From assembly GCA_016202555.1 (NCBI GenBank), contig JACQOL010000019.1, positions 1-7,498 on the forward strand: 7,498 nucleotides of DNA. The letters are read 5' to 3'. Made by a program: the position numbers and the translations under genes. Numbering within the stretch: the stretch's first letter is position 1; the number at the start of each line of letters is the position of its first letter. The DNA comes from Chloroflexota bacterium. GTDB lineage: Bacteria > Chloroflexota > Dehalococcoidia > Dehalococcoidales > UBA2162. The notes below the pieces were generated by a model. It was not told the DNA's origin, searched no databases, and saw nothing but the letters and a program-made list of their open reading frames with translations. Below, in pieces: positions 1-6,259 of this stretch.

Positions 1-1
1 A

Positions 2-973
2 CCGCTGGCGCTGGCAGTTGATGTTGGGGGCAGCAAGATACTGACAGCGTTAGCTAACTCCAGCGGGAAGATATTCTCACGCGACCTTAGAATCACACCG
101 GCGATAGAGGGTCCTCAAGCAGTTATCAACTCAGTTATCGCCTCTTCAAAGCATACCCTGGCTGAGGCAGGTGCTACCATTGCCGAAATCAAAGTTATCG
201 GAATCAGCATTGCTGGTATCTCCGACCCGAAGAAAGGCGTTGTTTTTAGCTCACCTCATTTACCCGGCTGGCATAATGTTCTCTTAAAAAGAATAATGGA
301 AAAGGAACTGGGTAAAAAGACCTTTCTGCTCAATGATGCCAATGCGGCAGCACTGGGTGAGCTCTATTTTGGTGCCGGGAGGGGCACCCGCAATTTTATC
401 TATATTACGATTAGTACCGGCATTGGTGGTGGTATTGTCATCAATGGGGAGCTTTATTCAGGGGCTTTCGGCATGGCTGGTGAAGTAGGGCATATGACGA
501 TTGATGATGCTGGTCCACTCTGTGATTGTGGTAATAGTGGTTGCTGGGAAGCACTAGCATCTGGAACGGCCCTTACCCGGGAAGCCAGGCACCGTATTAA
601 TGAAGGGGCCAGGACATCAATTCTAGATTATGCTGGTGGGGAGATAGAGCAAGTTACCGCTCAAGTTATTCATACCGCCGCTAAGGGGGGCGATGCTTTA
701 GCCCAGGAGCTTATTGCTCAGACTGGCTATTATCTCGGTGTCGGGCTAGCAAATCTCATCAATATCTTCAACCCGGAGCTAATCGTTATCGGTGGAGGAT
801 TGGCTAATATTGGTGACCGACTACTCCAGCCAGCCTTCAAAGTAGCCGGGGAGAGAGCCTTGCATGAACCTTATCAGAAGCTACGTTTTGCTTATGCGGA
901 ACTGGGGCAAGATAGCGGTGTCCTCGGTGCGGCTGCCTTCGCTCTTCAGCAAGTACCCAGAGGAGTTAAATGA
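2..973 (+). CDS. ROK-family sugar kinase (glucokinase-like), 5' end cut by window
   Basis: The reading frame is open from base 2 and ends with TGA at 971-973, giving 323 visible residues, close to the usual ROK length of about 310-330, so only a few N-terminal residues are missing. Seen (numbered from the first visible codon): the phosphate-binding motif DVGGSK at 7-12; NDANAAALGE with the likely catalytic Asp at 112; the glycine-rich STGIGGG; GEVGH with His164; and the zinc site CDCGNSGCWE with Cys174, Cys176 and Cys181. These are the hallmarks of ROK kinases, which transfer the ATP gamma-phosphate to the 6-hydroxyl of glucose or a related hexose in the cytoplasm. ROK repressors carry an N-terminal helix-turn-helix. 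Here the kinase motif begins at residue 7, so a DNA-binding domain is unlikely unless it lies wholly upstream. Glucokinase is the likeliest role, but N-acetylmannosamine, fructose or allose kinases share the motifs. It is separated from the downstream genes by a promoter and a tRNA gene. Confidence 0.93.
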   Translation, partial: PLALAVDVGGSKILTALANSSGKIFSRDLRITPAIEGPQAVINSVIASSKHTLAEAGATIAEIKVIGISIAGISDPKKGVVFSSPHLPGWHNVLLKRIMEKELGKKTFLLNDANAAALGELYFGAGRGTRNFIYITISTGIGGGIVINGELYSGAFGMAGEVGHMTIDDAGPLCDCGNSGCWEALASGTALTREARHRINEGARTSILDYAGGEIEQVTAQVIHTAAKGGDALAQELIAQTGYYLGVGLANLINIFNPELIVIGGGLANIGDRLLQPAFKVAGERALHEPYQKLRFAYAELGQDSGVLGAAAFALQQVPRGVK

Positions 974-1006
974 GGTATTGCTCAAACCAAGCGATAACTA
1001 AATACT

Positions 1007-1035
1007 TTGACGCTATTTTTAACTCCAAGTATAAT
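1007..1035 (+). promoter_or_regulatory. Sigma70-type promoter upstream of tRNA-Arg
   Basis: TTGACG (1007-1012) and a perfect TATAAT (1030-1035) are separated by exactly 17 bases, the ideal housekeeping sigma-factor spacing. Transcription would begin near 1042, giving a leader of about 75 bases before the tRNA. A second TATAAT lies at 1041-1046, but its matching -35 position (TTTAAC) is poor. Identified by consensus only. Confidence 0.7.
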
Positions 1036-1117
1036 GAGTCTATAATTGAAACCATTAGGAAAGTTTAGTTGGTTATCCGTTAGCTAAAATGACAGGTTTA
1101 GCTTCAGAATAGAACGT

Positions 1118-1190
1118 GCGCCTATAGCTCAGTGGATAGAGCATCGGTCTTCGGAACCGAGGGTCGTGGGTTCGAATCCCCCTAGGCGCA
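1118..1190 (+). tRNA. tRNA-Arg (anticodon UCG)
   Basis: A 73-base cloverleaf can be folded by hand. The acceptor stem 1118-1124 pairs perfectly with 1183-1189. The D stem GCTC/GAGC encloses a loop with the invariant GG. The anticodon stem TCGGT/ACCGA (1144-1148 with 1156-1160) encloses the loop CTTCGGA, with anticodon TCG at 1151-1153, which reads CGA and possibly other CGN arginine codons. The T arm has the standard TTCGAAT loop (1171-1177). Its stem GTGGG/CCCCC has one U-C mismatch at the second pair (1167 with 1181). The discriminator is A1190. The following bases TACC are not CCA, so the tail must be added by the CCA-adding enzyme. The gene is driven by the promoter just upstream. Confidence 0.96.
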
Positions 1191-1255
1191 TACCTGAGTC
1201 ATCCTCGTACCGATGTTCTATTGTTCTTCTAGCATATCCGGACGAATTCTTTAAA

Positions 1256-1285
1256 TTGAAAGGTAGCCAAACGGTGTGGTATTAT
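1256..1285 (+). promoter_or_regulatory. Extended -10 promoter in front of dapF
   Basis: TTGAAA (1256-1261) is followed after 18 bases by TATTAT (1280-1285). The -10 is preceded by TG at 1277-1278, giving the extended -10 pattern TGnTATTAT. Start of transcription would be near 1292, leaving about 25 bases of leader that includes the dapF ribosome binding site. Identified by consensus; read-through from the tRNA promoter could also contribute. Confidence 0.5.
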
Positions 1286-1316
1286 CTATTATCTGTTCAA
1301 CTAAGGTGACGCGACA

Positions 1317-2171
1317 GTGAAATTTATCAAGATGCAGGGCACAGGAAACGATTTTGTGCTGGTTGAAACCAAAGACACTCGGCGGGATTGGGCACCGCTA
1401 GCAGTAGCTATGTGTGACCGCCACTTCGGCATCGGTGCTGACGGGCTATTGGTGATACTTCCCTCAGCGAGACATAACTTTCAAATGCGCGTTTTCAATA
1501 GCGACGGTTCTGATGGCGGTATCTCCGGCAACGGACTGAGGTGTGCGGTGAAATACTTTGTCGATGAGGGAAAGGTAAAGCCAGGTAAAAAAGAAATATC
1601 AATAGAGACCACGACAGGTATAAAAACAGCCACCGTCACAAAGAGGGCAGACAAAGTAGCCAAGGTGAAGGCCGGCATGGGCGAACCGCGGTTTGAGGCT
1701 CAGGAGATTCCGGTGGTCATCGGGCGAAACCAGAGCAAGGTTAAATCAATGATAAAGTATCCAGTGACCATAGATGGTAAAGAATTAAAGCTGAACCTGG
1801 TCTCGATGGGTAATCCACATGCCATCTACTTTTATCGTGGAGATGTAGATAATTTCCCGTTAGCCAGCCTGGGGCCGAAAGTCGAGCATCACAAGATATT
1901 TCCCCAGCGGGTTAATTTTGAGGTAGCCCGTTTGCTAAGTGACGGGCAGATAGAAGCCCGCACCTGGGAAAGGGGAGTCGGGGAGACATTAGCTTGTGGC
2001 AGTGGCGCCTGCGCCATCACCGTGGCGGCCCGGCTACACGGATATATTAAGGACAAAGCGACCATAAAAGAGCCTGGCGGGACACTGGAGGTAGAGTGGG
2101 ATGGGCTAGGGGAGGTCTTCCTCAGCGGCCCGGCGGAAATCGTATTTACTGGGGAATGGCCGGCAAACTGA
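1317..2171 (+). CDS. dapF: Diaminopimelate epimerase, with Ser in place of one catalytic Cys
   Basis: DapF converts LL-diaminopimelate to meso-diaminopimelate in the cytoplasm, for lysine and peptidoglycan synthesis, using two cysteines as the acid/base pair. The start is a GTG, preceded by AAGGTGA at 1303-1309 with a 7-base spacer, and it yields the family N-terminus KFIKMQGTGNDFVLVE. The 284 residues match the usual length of about 275-290. Seen: HFGIGADG near 36-43, NSDGS at 61-65, GNGLRC at 71-76, NPHAIYF near 166-172, and ERGVGETLACGSGACA with the second catalytic Cys at 227. Oddity: the residue before GNG, normally the first catalytic Cys (PROSITE-type pattern NxDGSxxxxCGN), is Ser70, codon TCC at 1524-1526; the preceding stretch (SDGGI) also departs from the usual SEAEM. 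The frame is otherwise intact. The neighbour dapL makes its substrate, which supports the assignment. Family membership is near certain; full epimerase activity is less so. Confidence 0.95.
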   Translation: MKFIKMQGTGNDFVLVETKDTRRDWAPLAVAMCDRHFGIGADGLLVILPSARHNFQMRVFNSDGSDGGISGNGLRCAVKYFVDEGKVKPGKKEISIETTTGIKTATVTKRADKVAKVKAGMGEPRFEAQEIPVVIGRNQSKVKSMIKYPVTIDGKELKLNLVSMGNPHAIYFYRGDVDNFPLASLGPKVEHHKIFPQRVNFEVARLLSDGQIEARTWERGVGETLACGSGACAITVAARLHGYIKDKATIKEPGGTLEVEWDGLGEVFLSGPAEIVFTGEWPAN

Positions 2172-2289
2172 AGTATATCCAAGAATTGTCATTCCCTCGA
2201 AGGCGGTAAACCATTGTCTAGACCAGAGTTAAGAACCTTGATTCCCGATCAGGTCAGGAATAACAGGGCAAAGTGAGGTGTGATTTACA

Positions 2290-3486
2290 ATGAAAATAAG
2301 ACTGGCGCAACGGATAGAGAAGCTACCACCCTATCTTTTTGTCGGCATTACCAGGAAGATTGCCGAGAAGAGGGCTAAGGGTGAGGATGTCATTACCTTT
2401 GCTATTGGTGACCCAGATATTCCGACACCACCCCATATTATTGACCGACTATGCCAGGCAGCTAAAGACCCGGTTAATCATCGCTATCCGGAGTCAGAGG
2501 GTCTACCGGAGCTGCGCCAGGCAATAGCTGAATGGTATCAGAAACGATTCGGCGTCTCTCTTGACCCGAATAAAGAGGTTTTACCCCTGCTTGGCGCTAA
2601 GGAAGGGATTGCTCATATTGCCTTCTGCTTTATTGACCCGGGGGATATTGCCCTGGTGCCCGACCCAGCCTACCCGGTCTATGCCATCGGAACGCTGCTA
2701 GCCGGCGGCGAGTCTTACTATCTGCCCCTTACTGCGGAGAATAATTTTCTGCCTGATTTTAACCGTATCCCTGAGGATATAACCCAAAGAGCCAGACTTC
2801 TGTGGCTAAACTACCCGAACAACCCAACTGGTGCCGTGGCTGAACTTGATTTTTTCGAGAGAACAGTGGAATTTGCTCGTCAGCATAACCTGCCGGTGTG
2901 CCATGATGCACCATATTCAGAGGTTGCCTTTGATGGCTACCAGCCAGTTAGTTTTCTGCAGGCAGATGGAGCTAAAGAGGTAGGAGTGGAGTTTCACTCG
3001 CTATCGAAAAGCTTTAATATGCCCGGCTGGCGGATAGGAATGGCAGTGGGTAATGCAGCGATGATAAATGCTTTGAAGACGCTGAAGTCAAATGTTGATT
3101 CCGGGATTCCCCAGGCAATTCAATATGCTGCCATTGAGGCGTTAGGAGGACCCCAGGACTGTATTCAAGAGCATAATGCTATTTATCAGCGGCGCCGCGA
3201 CCTGGTGGTTGAGACGCTAAATAAGCTTGGTTTTGAAGCTAAAACCCCAAAGGCAAGCCTGTATGTCTGGGCAAAAGTCCCTAAAGGCTATAATTCCGTG
3301 GACCTGGCGACCGATTTATTGGAGCAGGTCAACGTTGTTGTCATTCCTGGCATCGGTTATGGTCCGAGTGGCGAAGGCTACGTGCGGTTATCTCTGACTA
3401 TCCCTGATGCCAGTCTGGTGAAAGGCTTGTCGCGATTAGCCGGATGGCGTAACAGCAAAAATAGATTCACCGCTAAAATAGCTTGA
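2290..3486 (+). CDS. dapL: LL-diaminopimelate aminotransferase
   Basis: This is a 398-residue fold-type I PLP aminotransferase. DapL takes an amino group from glutamate to turn tetrahydrodipicolinate directly into LL-diaminopimelate, bypassing the acylated intermediates of the DapD/C/E route. Seen: AIGDPDIPTPPH at 38-49; NHRYPESEGLPELR at 63-76; NYPNNPTG at 174-181 with PLP-contacting Asn; HDAPYSEV at 205-212 with Asp206 and Tyr209 for the PLP ring; SLSKSFNMPGWRIG at 237-250 with Lys240 as the Schiff-base lysine; and EGYVRLSLT with the carboxylate-binding Arg366. The ATG is preceded by GAGGTG at 2275-2280 with a 9-base spacer. It lies 118 bases after dapF; I found no convincing promoter in that gap, so co-transcription is likely. 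The substrate assignment rests on the N-terminal resemblance to DapL and the adjacent dapF. Related aspartate or alanine aminotransferases share the catalytic motifs, so some uncertainty remains. Confidence 0.92.
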   Translation: MKIRLAQRIEKLPPYLFVGITRKIAEKRAKGEDVITFAIGDPDIPTPPHIIDRLCQAAKDPVNHRYPESEGLPELRQAIAEWYQKRFGVSLDPNKEVLPLLGAKEGIAHIAFCFIDPGDIALVPDPAYPVYAIGTLLAGGESYYLPLTAENNFLPDFNRIPEDITQRARLLWLNYPNNPTGAVAELDFFERTVEFARQHNLPVCHDAPYSEVAFDGYQPVSFLQADGAKEVGVEFHSLSKSFNMPGWRIGMAVGNAAMINALKTLKSNVDSGIPQAIQYAAIEALGGPQDCIQEHNAIYQRRRDLVVETLNKLGFEAKTPKASLYVWAKVPKGYNSVDLATDLLEQVNVVVIPGIGYGPSGEGYVRLSLTIPDASLVKGLSRLAGWRNSKNRFTAKIA

Positions 3487-3507
3487 CATAACGCAAGGAG
3501 GTAGATT

Positions 3508-3891
3508 ATGTTTAAGAGGATAGACCATACTGAGTTTGTCCCAGCCGATTTTGAAAAGACCCTTCATTTCTACACAGAAATCATAGGATTCAAGATAACA
3601 ATGAGAAGAAAAGTTGACCGGCCTCCTATGAAAGAGATTGTTTTTATCGAGTTGGGAGGGACGATGTTAGAACTTTTTTCGGTGCAGAATCCGGCTCCGG
3701 CATCCCGGGAGACTTGGCAGGTCGGCTACCGCAAGATTGCCATCCAGGTGGAAGATGCGGGCAAGGCTGTGACATATCTCAAGAACAATGGGATAGAAAT
3801 AGTCAGTAGTTCGCCCGCCACAGAACCCACGAGACGGGCGGAGATAAAAGACCCGGACGGGATATCAATCGAACTAATACAGAGAGAATAA
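3508..3891 (+). CDS. VOC-superfamily (glyoxalase/bleomycin-resistance fold) protein
   Basis: This small protein of 127 residues has the two-half beta-alpha-beta-beta-beta plan of the vicinal oxygen chelate fold. The first half is DHTEFVPADFEKTLHFYTEI (6-25), followed by a strand ending in MLELFS. The second half begins near KIAIQVEDAGKAVTYL and ends in DPDGISIELIQ, a typical glyoxalase-like closing strand. Of the four usual metal-ligand positions, His7, Glu55 and Glu122 are present. The position that usually holds the second His (as in HIAFxV) is Lys76, so metal binding may be altered or absent. The ribosome site is a strong AAGGAGG at 3495-3501, six bases from the ATG. It starts 21 bases after dapL, so it is almost surely in the same transcript. 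The substrate is unknown. Lactoylglutathione lyase, methylmalonyl-CoA epimerase-like, dioxygenase-like or binding-only roles cannot be told apart here. Confidence 0.85.
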   Translation: MFKRIDHTEFVPADFEKTLHFYTEIIGFKITMRRKVDRPPMKEIVFIELGGTMLELFSVQNPAPASRETWQVGYRKIAIQVEDAGKAVTYLKNNGIEIVSSSPATEPTRRAEIKDPDGISIELIQRE

Positions 3892-3901
3892 GGGGGGGCA
3901 T

Positions 3902-5068
3902 ATTCGCCGAGGCTTAAACGTTACTGAAACACCTCGAGAACAGGCATTCCTGGTAGCCGTCGCCACGAAGAGAAACAATGACCAGTGGTCAGCCGAGAGC
4001 TCTTTACAGGAGCTGTCTCAATTAGCCGGCACGGCTGGGGCTAGCGTAGTGGGCAAGCTTATTCAGCGGTTACCGGCACCATCAAAAGTGCATTACCTCG
4101 GCGAAGGTAAGCTAGTTGAGTTATTATCGCTCAAGAATAGCACTCACTATAATGTCGTCATTTTTGATGATGAGCTTTCGCCCTTACAACAGGGGAATCT
4201 GGAGGATTTTCTCGGGGTTAAGATTATTGACCGGTCAGCCCTGATTTTAGACATTTTTGCCAGGCGGGCTCAAACCCGTGAAGGTCAGCTACAGGTAGAA
4301 CTGGCCCAGCACCAATACCTTTTCCCGCGCCTGGCCGGACAGTGGAGCCACCTGGAGAGACTGGGTGGTGGCATCGGCACCAGAGGTCCCGGTGAATCAC
4401 AACTTGAGACGGATAGGCGTCTTATTCGCCAGAAAATAAATCGATTAGAAACGCAAATCGAGCAAGTCAGGAAACAACGCCTTTTATATCGCCAGAGGCG
4501 CCAAAAGAGGGGTATTCCCATAGTCGCCCTGGTGGGTTATACCAACACCGGTAAAAGCACCCTGCTCAACGCCCTCAGCCGGGCCGATGTCCTCGCTGAG
4601 AACAAGCTCTTTGCTACTCTTGACCCAACTACCCGGCGTTTGACTCTGCCGGATAAGAATGTCGTCTTAATCACCGATACGGTTGGTTTTATCCGCAAAT
4701 TACCGCCGGCTATTATTACTGCCTTCCGGGCAACGCTTGAAGAATTAAGCGAAGCCAGTTTGCTGCTTCATGTGGTTGACCTGTCTTCACCTGATGCCGC
4801 CTCACAGTGCCAGACGGTTGAGGATATTCTTACCTCCCTCAACCTCAAGGACAAGCCCAGAATTACAGCCCTGAATAAAATTGACCTGTTGCTGGACAAA
4901 AGTCGGAGATGGGGCGAGGCGGAAGCGATAAGCTACCTGGCTAACCAGCCCCTGACTGTGAACCAGGATATGGTACTCATTTCCGCCAGCAAGAGATGGG
5001 GACTAAACAAGCTCTTAGAGCTAATCAGTCATACCATGAACCAGACTACCACCTCGCCTCCAGAATAG
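3902..5068 (+). CDS. hflX: Ribosome-associated GTPase HflX (start uncertain)
   Basis: HflX binds 50S subunits and splits or rescues stalled ribosomes under stress. In numbering from the first standard start (GTG, 4049), the sequence shows the N-terminal domain motif GTRGPGESQLETDRR (110-124), then a basic helical stretch (127-155). The GTPase domain follows, with P-loop GYTNTGKST (163-171), DTVGF (210-214), NKID (276-279) and SAS (312-314). GTG 4049 is probably not the true start. The same frame is open back to 3878 and encodes typical HflX N-terminal residues such as TETPREQAFLVAVATKR and ELSQLAGTAGASVVG. No ATG, GTG or TTG occurs there. The only rare start near the expected N-terminus is ATT at 3902, placed after AAGGGGGGG (3890-3898). 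I use it provisionally; it gives 388 residues. A miscalled G run would not by itself supply a standard start, since none was seen nearby in the remaining frame. The gene follows the VOC stop directly. Confidence 0.9.
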   Translation: MRRGLNVTETPREQAFLVAVATKRNNDQWSAESSLQELSQLAGTAGASVVGKLIQRLPAPSKVHYLGEGKLVELLSLKNSTHYNVVIFDDELSPLQQGNLEDFLGVKIIDRSALILDIFARRAQTREGQLQVELAQHQYLFPRLAGQWSHLERLGGGIGTRGPGESQLETDRRLIRQKINRLETQIEQVRKQRLLYRQRRQKRGIPIVALVGYTNTGKSTLLNALSRADVLAENKLFATLDPTTRRLTLPDKNVVLITDTVGFIRKLPPAIITAFRATLEELSEASLLLHVVDLSSPDAASQCQTVEDILTSLNLKDKPRITALNKIDLLLDKSRRWGEAEAISYLANQPLTVNQDMVLISASKRWGLNKLLELISHTMNQTTTSPPE

Positions 5069-5085
5069 GGTAAGGTTATTAAATC

Positions 5086-5094
5086 TGCTATAAT
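5086..5094 (+). promoter_or_regulatory. Extended -10 promoter for a leaderless hemW transcript
   Basis: TGCTATAAT is a perfect extended -10 (TG at 5086-5087, TATAAT at 5089-5094). No good -35 stands 17 bases upstream (TAGGGT at 5066-5071), which extended -10 promoters can tolerate. Initiation 7 bases beyond the -10 would fall at about 5101-5102, on or next to the hemW ATG, so the mRNA would have essentially no 5' leader. Confidence 0.55.
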
Positions 5095-5101
5095 TAGGTT
5101 T

Positions 5102-6238
5102 ATGCCTGATGATATTGCTCTCTACATTCATATTCCCTTTTGCCGCCGCAAATGTAACTATTGCTCCTTCATATCATATCCCCATCGCGATGCCGATATT
5201 CCAGCCTATGTGGAGGCACTTAAGCAGGAACTAGGCTTACGCATCAGAGGGAAGAGCATAAGAAGCATCTATTTTGGCGGGGGTACGCCCAGCTTACTTT
5301 CTGCTAGACAACTCAATGATATTTTAGCTACCATTAGTTCGCTGGGCCGCGTGAATCAAATGGCTGAGATAACTATTGAAGCCAACCCGGGCACGGTTAG
5401 TGAGCCATACTTCAGGGACATCAGGGCATTAGGAGTCAACCGGCTGAGCCTGGGAATACAAAGTCTGAATGACGCCGAACTGGCATTGATTGGTCGCATA
5501 CACACCGCCGCCGAGGCCAGAGAGGCGGTGAGCTTCGCCCATAAGGCAGGATTTAACAATTTAAATTTGGACTTTATCTACGGCTTACCGAAACAGACCC
5601 TTAATGACTGGCAGAAAACACTGACTGAAGCAATGGAAATAGGGGCAGAGCATCTTTCACTCTATTGCCTGACTCTTGAAGACGGTGTGCCGCTGTGGGG
5701 GACAATTAAGCGGGGAGACTTGCCTGATACCGACCACGACCTCAGTGCCGACCAGTATGAAATGGCGGAGGATTTGCTGGCAGAGTCCGGTTACCGCCAC
5801 TACGAAATATCAAACTGGGCCAGGCCGGGATACGAGTGCCGTCATAACCTGACTTACTGGGATAACTCGCCCTATCTGGGAATCGGTGCCGCTGCTCATT
5901 CCTTTCTAAATGGCCGGCGACTGGCTAATACACCGGATATCGATAAGTATCTGGATGCTTTTGTTGATAAGCCAGAACCGGTGCTGGATTTAAATGAAGA
6001 GATTAGCCCGGAACTACAGCTCGCTGAGACAGTTATCCTCGGTTTAAGGCAATGCCAGGGAATTTATCACGATGATATTCAACGCCGTTTTGGCATTGAT
6101 TTGTTGAAACGTTACCGGCGTGAGCTAACTGAGATGGTCAATGCCGGTCTCCTGGAATATGATAACCGGTGCCTCCGGCTCAGTCGCCGAGGCAGACTAT
6201 TAAGTAATGAGGTCTTCTGGCGACTCTTACCCGAATGA
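5102..6238 (+). CDS. hemW: Haem chaperone HemW (radical SAM, HemN-like)
   Basis: The 378 residues match HemW, a radical SAM relative of the anaerobic coproporphyrinogen III oxidase HemN, thought to bind haem and deliver it to respiratory proteins. Seen: YIHIPFC followed by the iron-sulfur CX3CX2C cysteines Cys14, Cys18 and Cys21. The residue two after Cys21 is Phe, not the extra Cys of true HemN. GGGTPS at 59-64 contacts SAM, and EANPGT at 93-98 and DFIYGLPKQT near 157-166 are standard core motifs. HNLTYW at 248-253 fits the HNxxYW haem-binding motif of HemW, within YEISNWARPGYECRHNLTYW. The C-terminal HemN_C-type segment ends in LSRRGRLLSNEVFWRLL. Databases often label such proteins oxygen-independent coproporphyrinogen oxidase; the motifs favour HemW. 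The ATG has only a weak AGG (5096-5098), three bases away, consistent with leaderless initiation from the promoter just upstream. lepA follows after 21 bases. Confidence 0.93.
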   Translation: MPDDIALYIHIPFCRRKCNYCSFISYPHRDADIPAYVEALKQELGLRIRGKSIRSIYFGGGTPSLLSARQLNDILATISSLGRVNQMAEITIEANPGTVSEPYFRDIRALGVNRLSLGIQSLNDAELALIGRIHTAAEAREAVSFAHKAGFNNLNLDFIYGLPKQTLNDWQKTLTEAMEIGAEHLSLYCLTLEDGVPLWGTIKRGDLPDTDHDLSADQYEMAEDLLAESGYRHYEISNWARPGYECRHNLTYWDNSPYLGIGAAAHSFLNGRRLANTPDIDKYLDAFVDKPEPVLDLNEEISPELQLAETVILGLRQCQGIYHDDIQRRFGIDLLKRYRRELTEMVNAGLLEYDNRCLRLSRRGRLLSNEVFWRLLPE

Positions 6239-6259
6239 AGTTCCGATGAAAGGTGATTA

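Noticed and set aside
974..1006. Terminator for the ROK gene
   Set aside because: No GC-rich hairpin followed by a T run is visible between the stop codon and the tRNA promoter.
1191..1316. Possible attachment site or mobile element beside the tRNA gene
   Set aside because: No integrase gene, no repeat of the tRNA 3' end and no foreign-looking genes are visible; the flanks are housekeeping genes.
1889..2182. Antisense open frame within dapF
   Set aside because: Low-complexity Ser/Pro-rich translation with no recognisable family, lying opposite a clear coding gene; a shadow frame. The same reasoning applies to the other antisense frames within dapF, hflX, hemW and lepA.
2241..2261. Inverted repeat ATTCC/GGAAT in the dapF-dapL gap
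   Set aside because: Only 5 base pairs with an 11-base loop and no T tract, so it is not a credible terminator or structured element.
3483..3488. Perfect -35-like TTGACA at the end of dapL
   Set aside because: The only -10-like match at usable spacing (TATGTT, 3507-3512) overlaps the VOC start codon, so transcription would begin inside the gene; most likely chance.
4049..4051. GTG as the true start of hflX
   Set aside because: Codons upstream in the same frame encode conserved HflX N-terminal sequence, and there is no Shine-Dalgarno sequence at a good distance before this GTG; kept only as an alternative.
5102..6238. True coproporphyrinogen III dehydrogenase HemN
   Set aside because: It lacks the fourth Cys of the HemN motif, is shorter than HemN (about 450 residues), and has the HNxxYW motif of HemW.
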